Assembly: GCF_000716715.1 (NCBI RefSeq)
Contig: NZ_JNYJ01000054.1
Span: 124,001 to 188,000, forward strand
Direction: 5' to 3'
Length of the DNA stretch: 64,000 nt
Source: Dactylosporangium aurantiacum
Lineage (GTDB): Bacteria; Actinomycetota; Actinomycetes; Mycobacteriales; Micromonosporaceae
The translations under genes and the position numbers were made by a program. Every line of letters starts with the position of its first letter. Position 1 is the stretch's first letter. Under the pieces are notes generated by a model. That model did no database searches. It saw only the letters and a program-made list of their open reading frames with translations, and was not told where the DNA came from. Below are positions 25,530-32,903 of this stretch, piece after piece.

Positions 25530-26276
25530 TTACGGCAGCCGCCAGCGCTGGCTCGCGCCGCCCGTGCACGCGGCGAGGTACGCCTCCCCGCCCCGGCCGG
25601 TCAGGCACTGCCGCAGCGAACGGGCGACCAGCGTGCCCCGGGTGGCGTCCCATCGCTGGGCCGGGCCGCCGGTGCAGCGGACGAGGATCAGGCGGTACGC
25701 GGCCGGCTGCAGGCAGCGCCCGGCGGTGCGCAGGGTGCCGTCGGCGGGCGCGGTCCACAGCTGGGTGGTGCTTCCGGTGCAGCGGTGCAGCTGTACGGCG
25801 CTGGCGCGGGCGTCCAGGCACAGGCCGGCCGGGCCGATGACCGCGCCGCCGGCGGGCGCGGTGGCGGCCTGGGTGATGGGTTCGGCGGCGGGCGGAGCGG
25901 GTGCGAGCCCCGACAGGGCCGGCGCCGGGATCACGGCGATCTGCAGCCGGCTGGCCTGCGCGGCGGTGACGGGTCCGCCGTCCGGCGGGGACGTGGCGGC
26001 GCCGTCGCCGGTCATGAGCGCCAGGCCGGTCGAGGCGAGCGTCAGCGTCATGACCGCCCAGGTCAGCGCGGGGTGCCGCCGCTTGCGGTGCAGGCGCACC
26101 ACGGTCCTGGCACGCAGGGCGGGCGTCACCGCGGTGGGGGACGGGTCCAGGTGCCGCGGGTGATACGGCAACGACGTGGACCGGGTCGTCGCCGACGCAC
26201 CGAAGGGGTGTTCGGCGGGCAGTTTCTGGCTGTTTGCGAGGGCACTGACGTACGGGCGGACCAGGGCCGGAGGCAT
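25530..26276 (-). CDS. membrane-anchored ricin-type beta-trefoil lectin
   Basis: 248 residues from MPPALVRPYVSALANSQ (the longer frame to 26354 is possible). A basic stretch and one membrane helix lie at ~75-95 (ALTWAVMTLTLASTGLALMTG), so the C-terminal part is extracellular. Residues ~135-248 form a beta-trefoil with three repeats carrying Cys pairs and the QxW signature: LCLDARASAVQLHRCTGSTTQLW, RCLQPAAYRLILVRCTGGPAQRW and QCLTGRGGEAYLAACTGGASQRW. Such modules bind galactose- or xylose-type sugars. No catalytic domain is fused. A GAGCGCTTTC half-operator lies ~90 bp upstream, shared with the divergent beta-helix gene, so the two may be co-regulated. Confidence 0.87.
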   Translation of the reverse strand: MPPALVRPYVSALANSQKLPAEHPFGASATTRSTSLPYHPRHLDPSPTAVTPALRARTVVRLHRKRRHPALTWAVMTLTLASTGLALMTGDGAATSPPDGGPVTAAQASRLQIAVIPAPALSGLAPAPPAAEPITQAATAPAGGAVIGPAGLCLDARASAVQLHRCTGSTTQLWTAPADGTLRTAGRCLQPAAYRLILVRCTGGPAQRWDATRGTLVARSLRQCLTGRGGEAYLAACTGGASQRWRLP

Positions 26277-26363
26277 GCACCGAAGGTATCGGCCATCAGT
26301 GTGAGCCGATGCTGCGCGGACCGGGTGAAATCCCGAAATCACCCTGTCCCTCACCCGCGCGTT

Positions 26364-26374
26364 GGAGCGCTTTC
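26364..26374. promoter_or_regulatory. LacI-type operator-like site 1
   Basis: GGAGCGCTTTC, an imperfect GAGCGCTC-type palindrome like those bound by LacI-family sugar repressors (the CebR box TGGGAGCGCTCCCA). It lies in the 377-bp divergent gap between the lectin gene (start 26276) and the beta-helix gene (start 26654), which holds no gene. Confidence 0.4.
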
Positions 26375-26546
26375 ACGGCGGCGCCGGGCGCTCACCCTCC
26401 CGGACCCGCCGGAAGTGCCGCCGCACAACGCGGCTGGATCGCACCGAACGTCCGTATTTCCACTGGCTGGTCGCCTGCCCCGGAGAAATCGGGGGCGTCC
26501 GGACGTAGCGCACGGCTGATTTACACGGTAGAAACAACATCCTGGA

Positions 26547-26558
26547 GAGAGCGCTCTC
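26547..26558. promoter_or_regulatory. LacI-type operator-like site 2
   Basis: GAGAGCGCTCTC, a perfect 12-bp palindrome with the GCGC centre typical of LacI/CebR-like operators, 96 bp upstream of the beta-helix gene start. The repressor itself is not in the window. Confidence 0.55.
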
Positions 26559-26653
26559 ACGCCAGCGCCGACGCACACCCGCGAATCTCCTACACCCCTC
26601 ATGTCCGTGTACCTCACACCCGCCCGCCCGCACGACCGAGAGGACGCACCCGT

Positions 26654-28546
26654 ATGACGATCCAGTCCGAGCATTCCGTGAGGCGGTGGTACAGCCGTCG
26701 CAACGCCGGCAGAGCATTCGTGCTCGGCCTGGTGGCGACGACCGCCACCGCGACGATGGGGACGGCGGCCGGCGCGACCCCGTCGCACGGCGGGTCGCAG
26801 GACCTGGGCCCCAACGTCACCGTGTTCGACCCGAGCACGCCGGTCAGCGAGATCCAGGCCAAGCTCGACGCGACCTACGCCAAGCAGGTCGACAACGAGA
26901 TGGGCACCGCCCGCTACGCCTACTACTTCAAGCCCGGCACGTACGGCACGGCCGACCAGCCGCTGCAGTTCAAGGTCGGCTACTACACCGAGATCGCCGG
27001 CCTGGGCGCCAACCCCGGCGACGTCGTCATCAACGGCAAGGTCGAGGTGTACAACCGCTGCCTCGAGAACGGCGGCACCAGCAACTGCCTCGCGCTGGTC
27101 AACTTCTGGCGCACGCTGTCCAACCTGTCGATCAACGTCAACGGCAAGGGCCAGGACGGCTGCCGCGGCTCGGCCAACTTCTGGGCCGTGTCGCAGGCCG
27201 TCTCGCTGCGCCGGCTCAACGTCACCGGCGGCAACCTGTCGCTGATGGACTACTGCACCGCCGGCCCGCAGTACGCCAGCGGCGGCTTCATCGCCGACTC
27301 GAAGGCCGGCACGATCGTCAACGGCTCGCAGCAGCAGTGGCTGACCCGCAACAGCGAGGTCGGCTCCTGGTCCAACGGCGTGTGGAACCAGGTCTTCTCG
27401 GGCGTCGTCGGCGCCCCGGACGACTCGGCGTTCCCGAACCCGCCGTACACCACCATCGCGCAGACCCCGGTCAGCCGGGAGAAGCCGTACCTCTTCGTGG
27501 ACGCCAAGGGCAAGTACCAGGTCCGCGTGCCGTCGGCGCAGAAGAACACCAGCGGCGTCTCGTGGGCGAACGGCGAGACCGCCGGGCGCACCATCCCGCT
27601 GTCGGACTTCTACGTCGCCAAGCCGGGCGACTCGATCGCGAAGATCAACCTCGCGCTGCTGGCCGGCAAGCACCTGCTGCTGACCCCCGGCGTGTACGAC
27701 GTGGCCCGCAGCATCGAGGTCCGCTGGCCCAACCAGGTGGTCCTCGGCATCGGCCACGCCACCCTGACCGCGGTCAACGGCGCCACCCCGCTGGACGTCG
27801 CGGGCGTGCCCGGCGTCATCGTCGCCGGCGTCACGATCGACGCGGGTCTCAAGGAGTCGAAGGTCCTGCTGCGCGTCGGCAAGGAGCACGGCTGGAACCT
27901 CAGCGACCCGAAGAACCCGACCACGCTGTCGGACGTGTACTTCCGCGTCGGCGGCCCGCACATCGGCAAGACCGACACCGCGCTGGAGGTCAACAGCGAC
28001 AACGTGCTCATCGACCACACCTGGGTGTGGCGCGGCGACCACGGCGTCGAGGGCTTCACCGGCGGCGTCAACGGCGACAACCAGCGCTGGGTCACCAACA
28101 CCGGCCGCTACGGCGCCGTCATCAACGGCGACAACGTGACCGCGACGGGCCTCTTCGTCGAGCACTTCCAGAAGTACAACACCGTCTGGAACGGCGAGCG
28201 CGGCACCACGATCCTGTACCAGAACGAGCTGCCGTACGACCCGCCGACGCAGGCCGACTGGATGAACGGCACGGTCGAGGGCTACGCCGGGTACAAGATC
28301 AACAACAAGGTGAAGACCCACAACCTGTACGGCGCGGGCGTGTACGTCTTCAACCAGAACAACCCGACGATCCACACCGAGAACGGCTTCGAGGCCCCGA
28401 ACACGCCGGGCGTCAAGCTGCACCACATCATGACGGTCAACCTGAGCGCCGGCGTCATCGACCACGTCGTCAACGGCGTGGGCAACGCGGCCGACACCAG
28501 CATGATCGGCGTGCCGATCTACCTGGCGGACTACCCGACCCCGTAA
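26654..28546 (+). CDS. secreted right-handed beta-helix protein, probably carbohydrate-active
   Basis: 630 residues. The N-terminus MTIQSEHSVRRWYSRRNAGRAFVLGLVATTATATMGTAAGA is a long signal peptide with a twin-arginine-like stretch. The remainder has the Asn/Gly/Val-rich periodic pattern of parallel beta-helix proteins (YYFKPGTYGTADQPLQFKVGYYTEIAGLG, VVLGIGHATLTAVNGATPLDV, LEVNSDNVLIDHTWVWRGDHG). The two-block layout (residues ~50-290 and ~350-630) recalls tandem-helix polysaccharide hydrolases or lyases such as GH55, but I cannot identify catalytic residues with certainty. It is preceded by LacI-like operators and followed by a strong hairpin, so it is a separate, probably sugar-controlled unit. 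Confidence 0.82.
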   Translation: MTIQSEHSVRRWYSRRNAGRAFVLGLVATTATATMGTAAGATPSHGGSQDLGPNVTVFDPSTPVSEIQAKLDATYAKQVDNEMGTARYAYYFKPGTYGTADQPLQFKVGYYTEIAGLGANPGDVVINGKVEVYNRCLENGGTSNCLALVNFWRTLSNLSINVNGKGQDGCRGSANFWAVSQAVSLRRLNVTGGNLSLMDYCTAGPQYASGGFIADSKAGTIVNGSQQQWLTRNSEVGSWSNGVWNQVFSGVVGAPDDSAFPNPPYTTIAQTPVSREKPYLFVDAKGKYQVRVPSAQKNTSGVSWANGETAGRTIPLSDFYVAKPGDSIAKINLALLAGKHLLLTPGVYDVARSIEVRWPNQVVLGIGHATLTAVNGATPLDVAGVPGVIVAGVTIDAGLKESKVLLRVGKEHGWNLSDPKNPTTLSDVYFRVGGPHIGKTDTALEVNSDNVLIDHTWVWRGDHGVEGFTGGVNGDNQRWVTNTGRYGAVINGDNVTATGLFVEHFQKYNTVWNGERGTTILYQNELPYDPPTQADWMNGTVEGYAGYKINNKVKTHNLYGAGVYVFNQNNPTIHTENGFEAPNTPGVKLHHIMTVNLSAGVIDHVVNGVGNAADTSMIGVPIYLADYPTP

Positions 28547-28560
28547 CGAAGCACCACAAC

Positions 28561-28596
28561 GGTGGGCCCGTCGCGATCCTTCGCGGCGGGCCCACC
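28561..28596 (+). terminator. hairpin terminator of the beta-helix gene
   Basis: GGTGGGCCCGTCGCG (28561-28575) pairs with CGCGGCGGGCCCACC (28582-28596), 15 bp with one G-U pair and a six-base loop, 15 bp after the stop. Confidence 0.85.
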
Positions 28597-28789
28597 GCCG
28601 TCGCGGCAGCCGCACTGCGCCGGCCTCGCGACCGTCGGGCAGGGGTGGAGCGGCGCGCCCCGCCCGTCCGGTGCGCGGTCGCACGGATCGACGGGGGCGG
28701 CGGTTCAGTCGCGGCGGGTCGTGTTCGTGACGGCACCGTCGGTGAGCTTCGGGGTACCGTCGCCGCACCGAGCAGGCAAGGAGACCGCC

Positions 28790-30154
28790 ATGACCATCGT
28801 CAGTGCATCCGGCGTCGACACCGTCGTGCGGGCGTTGCGCCCACGGCTCGGGGAGCGGCTGCTGCTGCCGGACGACGCGGGGTTCGGCGGTGCCCGGCGG
28901 GTCTGGAACGCCGCGGTGACGCACCGGCCGGCGCTGATCGCCCGGTGCCGCGACACGGCCGAGGTCGCCGCCGCGGTCCGGGCGGCCCGGGACGCGGGGC
29001 TGCCGCTGTCGGTGCGGGCCGGTGGGCACGACTGGGCCGGCCGGGCCGTGCGCGACGGCGGGCTCGTCGTCGACCTCACCGGCCTGCGGGGCGCCGCCGC
29101 CGACCCGGTCGCGCGCACCGTCACCGTCGAGGGCGGCGCGACGACCGCCGACCTGCTCGCCGCGGCCGCGCCGCACGGCCTGGTGACCGCCACCGGCGTC
29201 GTCGGCTCCGTCGGCGTGGCCGGGCTCAGCACGGTCGGCGGCTACGGCCCGCTCGTCGGCCGGTTCGGGCTGGCGCTGGACAACCTGCTCGGCGCCGAGG
29301 TCGTCCTCGCCGACGGCAGCACCGTCACGGCGGGGCCGGACGGCGACCCGGAGCTGTGGTGGGCGCTGCGTGGCGGCGGCGGCAACTTCGGCGTCGTCAC
29401 GCGGCTGCGCTTCCGGCTGCACGAGCTGCCCGCCGTGCTGGCCGGGATGCTGCTCTTCCCCGCCGCGCAGGGCCGCGCGGTGCTGTCCGGCTACGCGGGG
29501 ATCGTGGCCGCCGCGCCAGACGACCTGACCGTGATGACCGGCTTCCTGCCCGGCCCGGACGGGCCGATGGCGTTCCTGTGCCCGTTCTGGTCCGGCGCCG
29601 ACCTGGCGGCCGGCGCCCGGGCGGTCGACGCGCTGCGCGCTCTGGGCCGGCCCGTCGTCGACCAGGTCGGCACCATGCCCTACGCGGCGGCGCTGCGCAT
29701 GTTCGACGCCAGCATCGTCGACGGCAACCACTACCTGCTGCGCAGCCGCTGGCTCGCCGACCTGTCACCGGCCGCCGCCGACGCGCTCGTCGCGGGCGCC
29801 GCCGAGCTGACCTCGCCGTTCTCGACGCTGATCGTGAACCGGTTCCACGGCGCCGCCGCCAGGGTCGACCCGGCCGCGACCGCGTTCGCGAACCGGGTGC
29901 CGCACCAGGTCGTCGAGGTGATCGCGGCGTGGCCGGCGCAGGACACCGCCGAGCGGCACCGGGCGTGGGCCGACTCGGTGGTCGCGGCGCTGGACCCGGT
30001 CGCGCTGCCCGGCGGGTACCCGAACCTGCTCGGCCCCGGCGACGACACGCGGGCCCGCGACGCCTACGGCGGCAACCTCGACCGGCTCCTGGCCGCGAAG
30101 CGCCGGTACGACCCGGACAACGTCTTCTCCGCGATCCCCGCCCTACTGGACTGA
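28790..30154 (+). CDS. FAD-binding oxidoreductase, berberine-bridge (BBE) type
   Basis: 454 residues from the ATG at 28790 with AAGGAG upstream. The PCMH-type FAD domain shows RHRPA-like TVTVEGGATTADLLAAAAPHGLVTATGVVGSVGVAGLSTVGGYGPLVGRFGLALDNLLGAEVVLADG. LWWALRGGGGNFGVVTRLRFRL follows, and the BBE C-terminal segment is AYGGNLDRLLAAKRRYDPDNVFSA. The conserved His for 8-alpha-histidyl-FAD is probably in AGGHDWAGRA; the Cys of bicovalent members is replaced (GVVGSVGVAGL has no Cys), so FAD is likely attached once. Substrates are typically sugars, lactones or secondary metabolites. No biosynthetic partner genes are adjacent. Confidence 0.92.
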   Translation: MTIVSASGVDTVVRALRPRLGERLLLPDDAGFGGARRVWNAAVTHRPALIARCRDTAEVAAAVRAARDAGLPLSVRAGGHDWAGRAVRDGGLVVDLTGLRGAAADPVARTVTVEGGATTADLLAAAAPHGLVTATGVVGSVGVAGLSTVGGYGPLVGRFGLALDNLLGAEVVLADGSTVTAGPDGDPELWWALRGGGGNFGVVTRLRFRLHELPAVLAGMLLFPAAQGRAVLSGYAGIVAAAPDDLTVMTGFLPGPDGPMAFLCPFWSGADLAAGARAVDALRALGRPVVDQVGTMPYAAALRMFDASIVDGNHYLLRSRWLADLSPAAADALVAGAAELTSPFSTLIVNRFHGAAARVDPAATAFANRVPHQVVEVIAAWPAQDTAERHRAWADSVVAALDPVALPGGYPNLLGPGDDTRARDAYGGNLDRLLAAKRRYDPDNVFSAIPALLD

Positions 30155-30327
30155 ACCGTCGCCGCGTGGGTCACGGCCGGCAGCCTTTCGGGGACGGCCG
30201 GGCACGGCGGCCAGGATGCAGCTGTCACCCCGCCGTACGGCGCCGGTCCTCATGCCCCCGGCCGGCCGCGGTCCTGCCGCACACCGCGTCGTGCGTGGTG
30301 CGCGGACACCGGCAATAGACTGGCGGT

Positions 30328-30972
30328 ATGTCGGCCGGCGCACCCACGGCGCGGGCAGCTGCCCGCTTCGACGTGGTGGTGATCGCCGCGTCGCTGGGCG
30401 GCCCGGCGGCGCTGCGCGCGGTGCTGGCCGCCCTGCCGGCCGACTTCCCGGTCCCGCTGCTGGTGGTGCAGCACCGGACACCGATGATCGACGACCAGTT
30501 CGTCCACGCACTGCGGTATCGGACCCGGCTGCCGGTGCGGGCCGTCGCCGACGGCGACCCGGTGGACACCCCGGGCATCGGCGTGCTGCCGGCCCGGCAG
30601 ACCGCCACCGTCGACGCTGCGGGCCGGCTGCGGCTGCGCACCGTGGACGGCTACCGCACCGCCGATCCGCTGCTGGCCGATATCGCGGTGTACTGCGGGC
30701 CGCGCGCGCTCTGCGTGGTGCTGACCGGCCGGCTCGACGACGCCGCCGCCGGCGTGCGGGCCGTCAGGCGGCACGGCGGGCGCACGATCGTGCAGCAGCC
30801 GTCGACGGCGCAGGCGCCGGGCATGCCGGCGGCCGCACTCGCGACCGGCTGTGTCGACCTGACGGTGCCGCTGTCGCGGATCCCGGCGTGCCTGGTCGCG
30901 CTGGCCATGGCGCCCGACGCCGCGGAGCCGTTCCGGGTGGCCGCACCGTCGCCGGCTGACCTGGCGGTCTGA
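30328..30972 (+). CDS. stand-alone CheB-type methylesterase domain
   Basis: 214 residues comprising only the CheB catalytic domain. The Ser is in VVVIAASLGGPAALRAVLAALP, the His in LLVVQHRTP, and the Asp region is YCGPRALCVVLTGRLDDAAAGVRAVRRHGG, where the usual TGMGxDGA is changed to TGRLDDAA. The linker GIGVLPARQTATVDAAGRLRL matches the CheB core. The response-regulator receiver domain of chemotaxis CheB is absent, and no CheR, MCP or CheA gene is in the window. Such proteins in non-motile actinobacteria are thought to act on other proteins or be signalling relics. A degraded coiled-coil ORF follows directly. Confidence 0.87.
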   Translation: MSAGAPTARAAARFDVVVIAASLGGPAALRAVLAALPADFPVPLLVVQHRTPMIDDQFVHALRYRTRLPVRAVADGDPVDTPGIGVLPARQTATVDAAGRLRLRTVDGYRTADPLLADIAVYCGPRALCVVLTGRLDDAAAGVRAVRRHGGRTIVQQPSTAQAPGMPAAALATGCVDLTVPLSRIPACLVALAMAPDAAEPFRVAAPSPADLAV

Positions 30973-31266
30973 GCCGCGCGGCGTGCACCGCGCGGCCTTG
31001 AGATCCGCGACCACGGCAGTGGATGGCGATGTGCGCCGCCGGCAGCGGAGGCGGCCGAGCGCGCGGAGCAGCTGGCCAGGCGGCGCGCCACACTCCAGGA
31101 GCGGATCAGCCGCGGGCGAGGGTCGACGGTCGAGCGGGTGCGGGCGGCACGGGCGAACGCCGAGCGTGCCCTCACCGCGGCGGCCCGCTCCGCCGTGCTG
31201 GCCGCGCGGGCCGAGCAGCTCGCGACGTGGGCCACCCGGCGGGCAGGCCAGCAGCAGGGACGGTGA
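30973..31266 (+). pseudogene. start-less coiled-coil reading frame after CheB
   Basis: The frame is open from the CheB stop to TGA 31264-31266. From 31048 it reads like a real Ala/Arg/Glu coiled coil (EAAERAEQLARRRATLQERI, then VRAARANAERALTAAARSA), but it has no ATG, GTG or TTG upstream in frame. It may be the tail of a gene whose start was deleted, or a readthrough extension of CheB. Its composition resembles the coiled-coil protein encoded on the opposite strand at 31312-31752. Confidence 0.4.
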
Positions 31267-31311
31267 CCGCCCGCACGACCCGCACCACCGGACGGCTGGG
31301 CGGTGCCGGGG

Positions 31312-31752
31312 TCAGTGCTCCGGCTCGTCCCAGCGGTCCAGCTCGGTGTCAATCTCGCGCTGGTCGGCGGTCCGGTCACGGTCGTCGGCGGCGCGCTCGC
31401 GGAGATCGGCGAGCCGTTCCCGCTCGTCGGCGAGCGCGGCGCGGGCGGAGCTCGCCAGGTCGCGCCGGTCCGCGAGGAGCTCGCGCCGGTCGAGGTGCCG
31501 CTCCCGGGCGTCGGCGGCCACGGCACGGGCGCGGGCGCGGCCGTCGCGCAGGTTCGCGGTGCTCTGCCGACCCTCCAGGTCGATGTCCCGCTGGTCGGCG
31601 ACCGCGTCCCGGGCGTCGGCCGCCGCGTCGCGCCGGTCGGCGGCGGCGGCACGTTCGGCGGCCAGCGCCTCCCGCTCACCCATGAGCTTCTCCCGCTCGG
31701 CGACAAGACGCTGGGCCTCCGTCATGTCGATGGAGTCCCGGTCCTGGTCCAC
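31312..31752 (-). CDS. charged coiled-coil protein with AADRRD-type repeats
   Basis: 146 residues, almost entirely charged heptad-like coiled coil: REKLMGEREALAAERAAAAD, then RRDAAADARDAVADQRDIDL. About eight near-repeats of A-x-x-R-D follow, a pattern seen in small actinobacterial proteins encoded beside GAF/ANTAR or PAS signalling genes. Cytosolic, no enzyme motif. Convergent with the CheB region. The function is unknown; a structural or scaffold role is a guess. Confidence 0.7.
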   Translation of the reverse strand: MDQDRDSIDMTEAQRLVAEREKLMGEREALAAERAAAADRRDAAADARDAVADQRDIDLEGRQSTANLRDGRARARAVAADARERHLDRRELLADRRDLASSARAALADERERLADLRERAADDRDRTADQREIDTELDRWDEPEH

Positions 31753-31827
31753 GTGCTGATCCTACGACGCGGACCGGCCGGGACGGCACGCCGCGCACGA
31801 CCCGGTCGAGGCCCCGGCGCGGCGGTG

Positions 31828-32262
31828 TCAGCTCACCGCCTGCCGGACCAGCGCCGCGATCCGCGTCTCGTCGGCCGGGGTCAGCTCCTTCAGCGCGAAG
31901 GACGTCGCCCACATCGTGCCGTCGTCGAGGTTCGCCTCGTCGCTGAAGCCGAGGGTCGCGTACCGCGTCTTGAACTTCGCGGCGCTCTGGAAGAAGCACA
32001 GCACCTTGCCGTCGCGGGCGTAGGCGGGCATGCCGTACCAGAGCTTCGGGGTCAGCATCGGGGCGTTGGCCTTGATGACGGCGTGGAGGCGCTCGGCGAT
32101 CGCGCGGTCGGTGCCGGACATCTCGGCGATCTTCGCCAGGACCTCGGGCTCGGTGTCGGCCTTCGCGCCGCGGCGGCTGGTCGACTTCAGCTCCTTGGCG
32201 CGCTCCTTCATCGCGCCGCGCTCTTCGTCGGTGAAACCCTCGTGCTTGCCGGTGGTCGCCAT
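31828..32262 (-). CDS. DUF1801/YdhG-like protein (iron-chaperone fold)
   Basis: 144 residues. The C-terminal core [71 protein letters not shown] is typical of DUF1801/YdhG proteins, whose fold is frataxin-like. The N-terminal ~45 residues are Lys/Arg-rich and may be an extension ([20 protein letters not shown]). It is followed by a CMD-family gene on the same strand upstream (24-bp gap), so they may form one transcript. The biological role is not established. Confidence 0.87.
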   Translation of the reverse strand: MATTGKHEGFTDEERGAMKERAKELKSTSRRGAKADTEPEVLAKIAEMSGTDRAIAERLHAVIKANAPMLTPKLWYGMPAYARDGKVLCFFQSAAKFKTRYATLGFSDEANLDDGTMWATSFALKELTPADETRIAALVRQAVS

Positions 32263-32286
32263 GACAACGATCCTCTCTGGAGTGGT

Positions 32287-32739
32287 TCAGGACCCGGCCT
32301 GCTGGCGGGTCGGTACGTCGAGCCGGTTGAGCGTGTTGGTGACCGCGATGCCGAGCAGCAGCACGGCCAGCTCGCTGCGGTCGAAGTGCTTGGCGGCCAG
32401 GTCCCACACCTGGTCCGGGACGGGGTCGGGGCGGTCGGCGAGCCGGGTCACGGCCTCGGTCAGGGCGAGCACCGCCCGCTCCTCGTCGCTGAACCAGGGC
32501 GTCTGCCGCCACGCGGCGACGGCGTCCACCTGCCGCGGCGTCGCGCCGTGCAGGCGGGCCCGGTCCGCGCCGCCGGCCACGCCCGGGCCGCAGCCGTTGA
32601 GCTGGCTGGCCCGCAGCTGGCTCAGCGCCAGCAGCCGGCCGTCCACGCCGGCGGCGGCGACGGCCCGCTCGAGCGCCGCCAGGGCGTCCGCCGCCCCGGG
32701 GACGAGCGTCGCCGGGTCCGGCATCCGTTCGGTCGACAT
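32287..32739 (-). CDS. carboxymuconolactone decarboxylase/AhpD-family protein with altered active site
   Basis: 150 residues from MSTERMPDPATLVPGAADAL. The fold is AhpD/CMD-like: LSQLRASQLNGCGPGVAGGADRARLHGATPRQVDAVAAWRQTPWFSDEERAVLALTEAVTRL. Family members normally have CxxC and a His (NGCxxCxxxH); here the second Cys is Gly and the following His/Asp are absent (CGPGVAGGA). It is thus unlikely to work as a thiol peroxidase-type enzyme, unless the sequence here has an error. It is upstream of the DUF1801 gene on the same strand. Confidence 0.85.
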   Translation of the reverse strand: MSTERMPDPATLVPGAADALAALERAVAAAGVDGRLLALSQLRASQLNGCGPGVAGGADRARLHGATPRQVDAVAAWRQTPWFSDEERAVLALTEAVTRLADRPDPVPDQVWDLAAKHFDRSELAVLLLGIAVTNTLNRLDVPTRQQAGS

Positions 32740-32903
32740 CGCCTGCTCCTCACCGTCGGCCTCGCTGACAGGACCCATCTGATCACCGCGGCGCCCCGGC
32801 CCGCGCCCGCCGTGGGACACCGTGGGACACCGGCAACGCCCCTGGGCGGCCAGGACACCGCGCGGATCCGGTGGCGTGCGGCGGGACGGGTACGGTGTTG
32901 CAC

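Noticed and set aside
26351..29731. 1126-codon minus-strand open frame
   Set aside because: It spans the opposite strand of two well-supported genes, a terminator and operators; no domain is visible.
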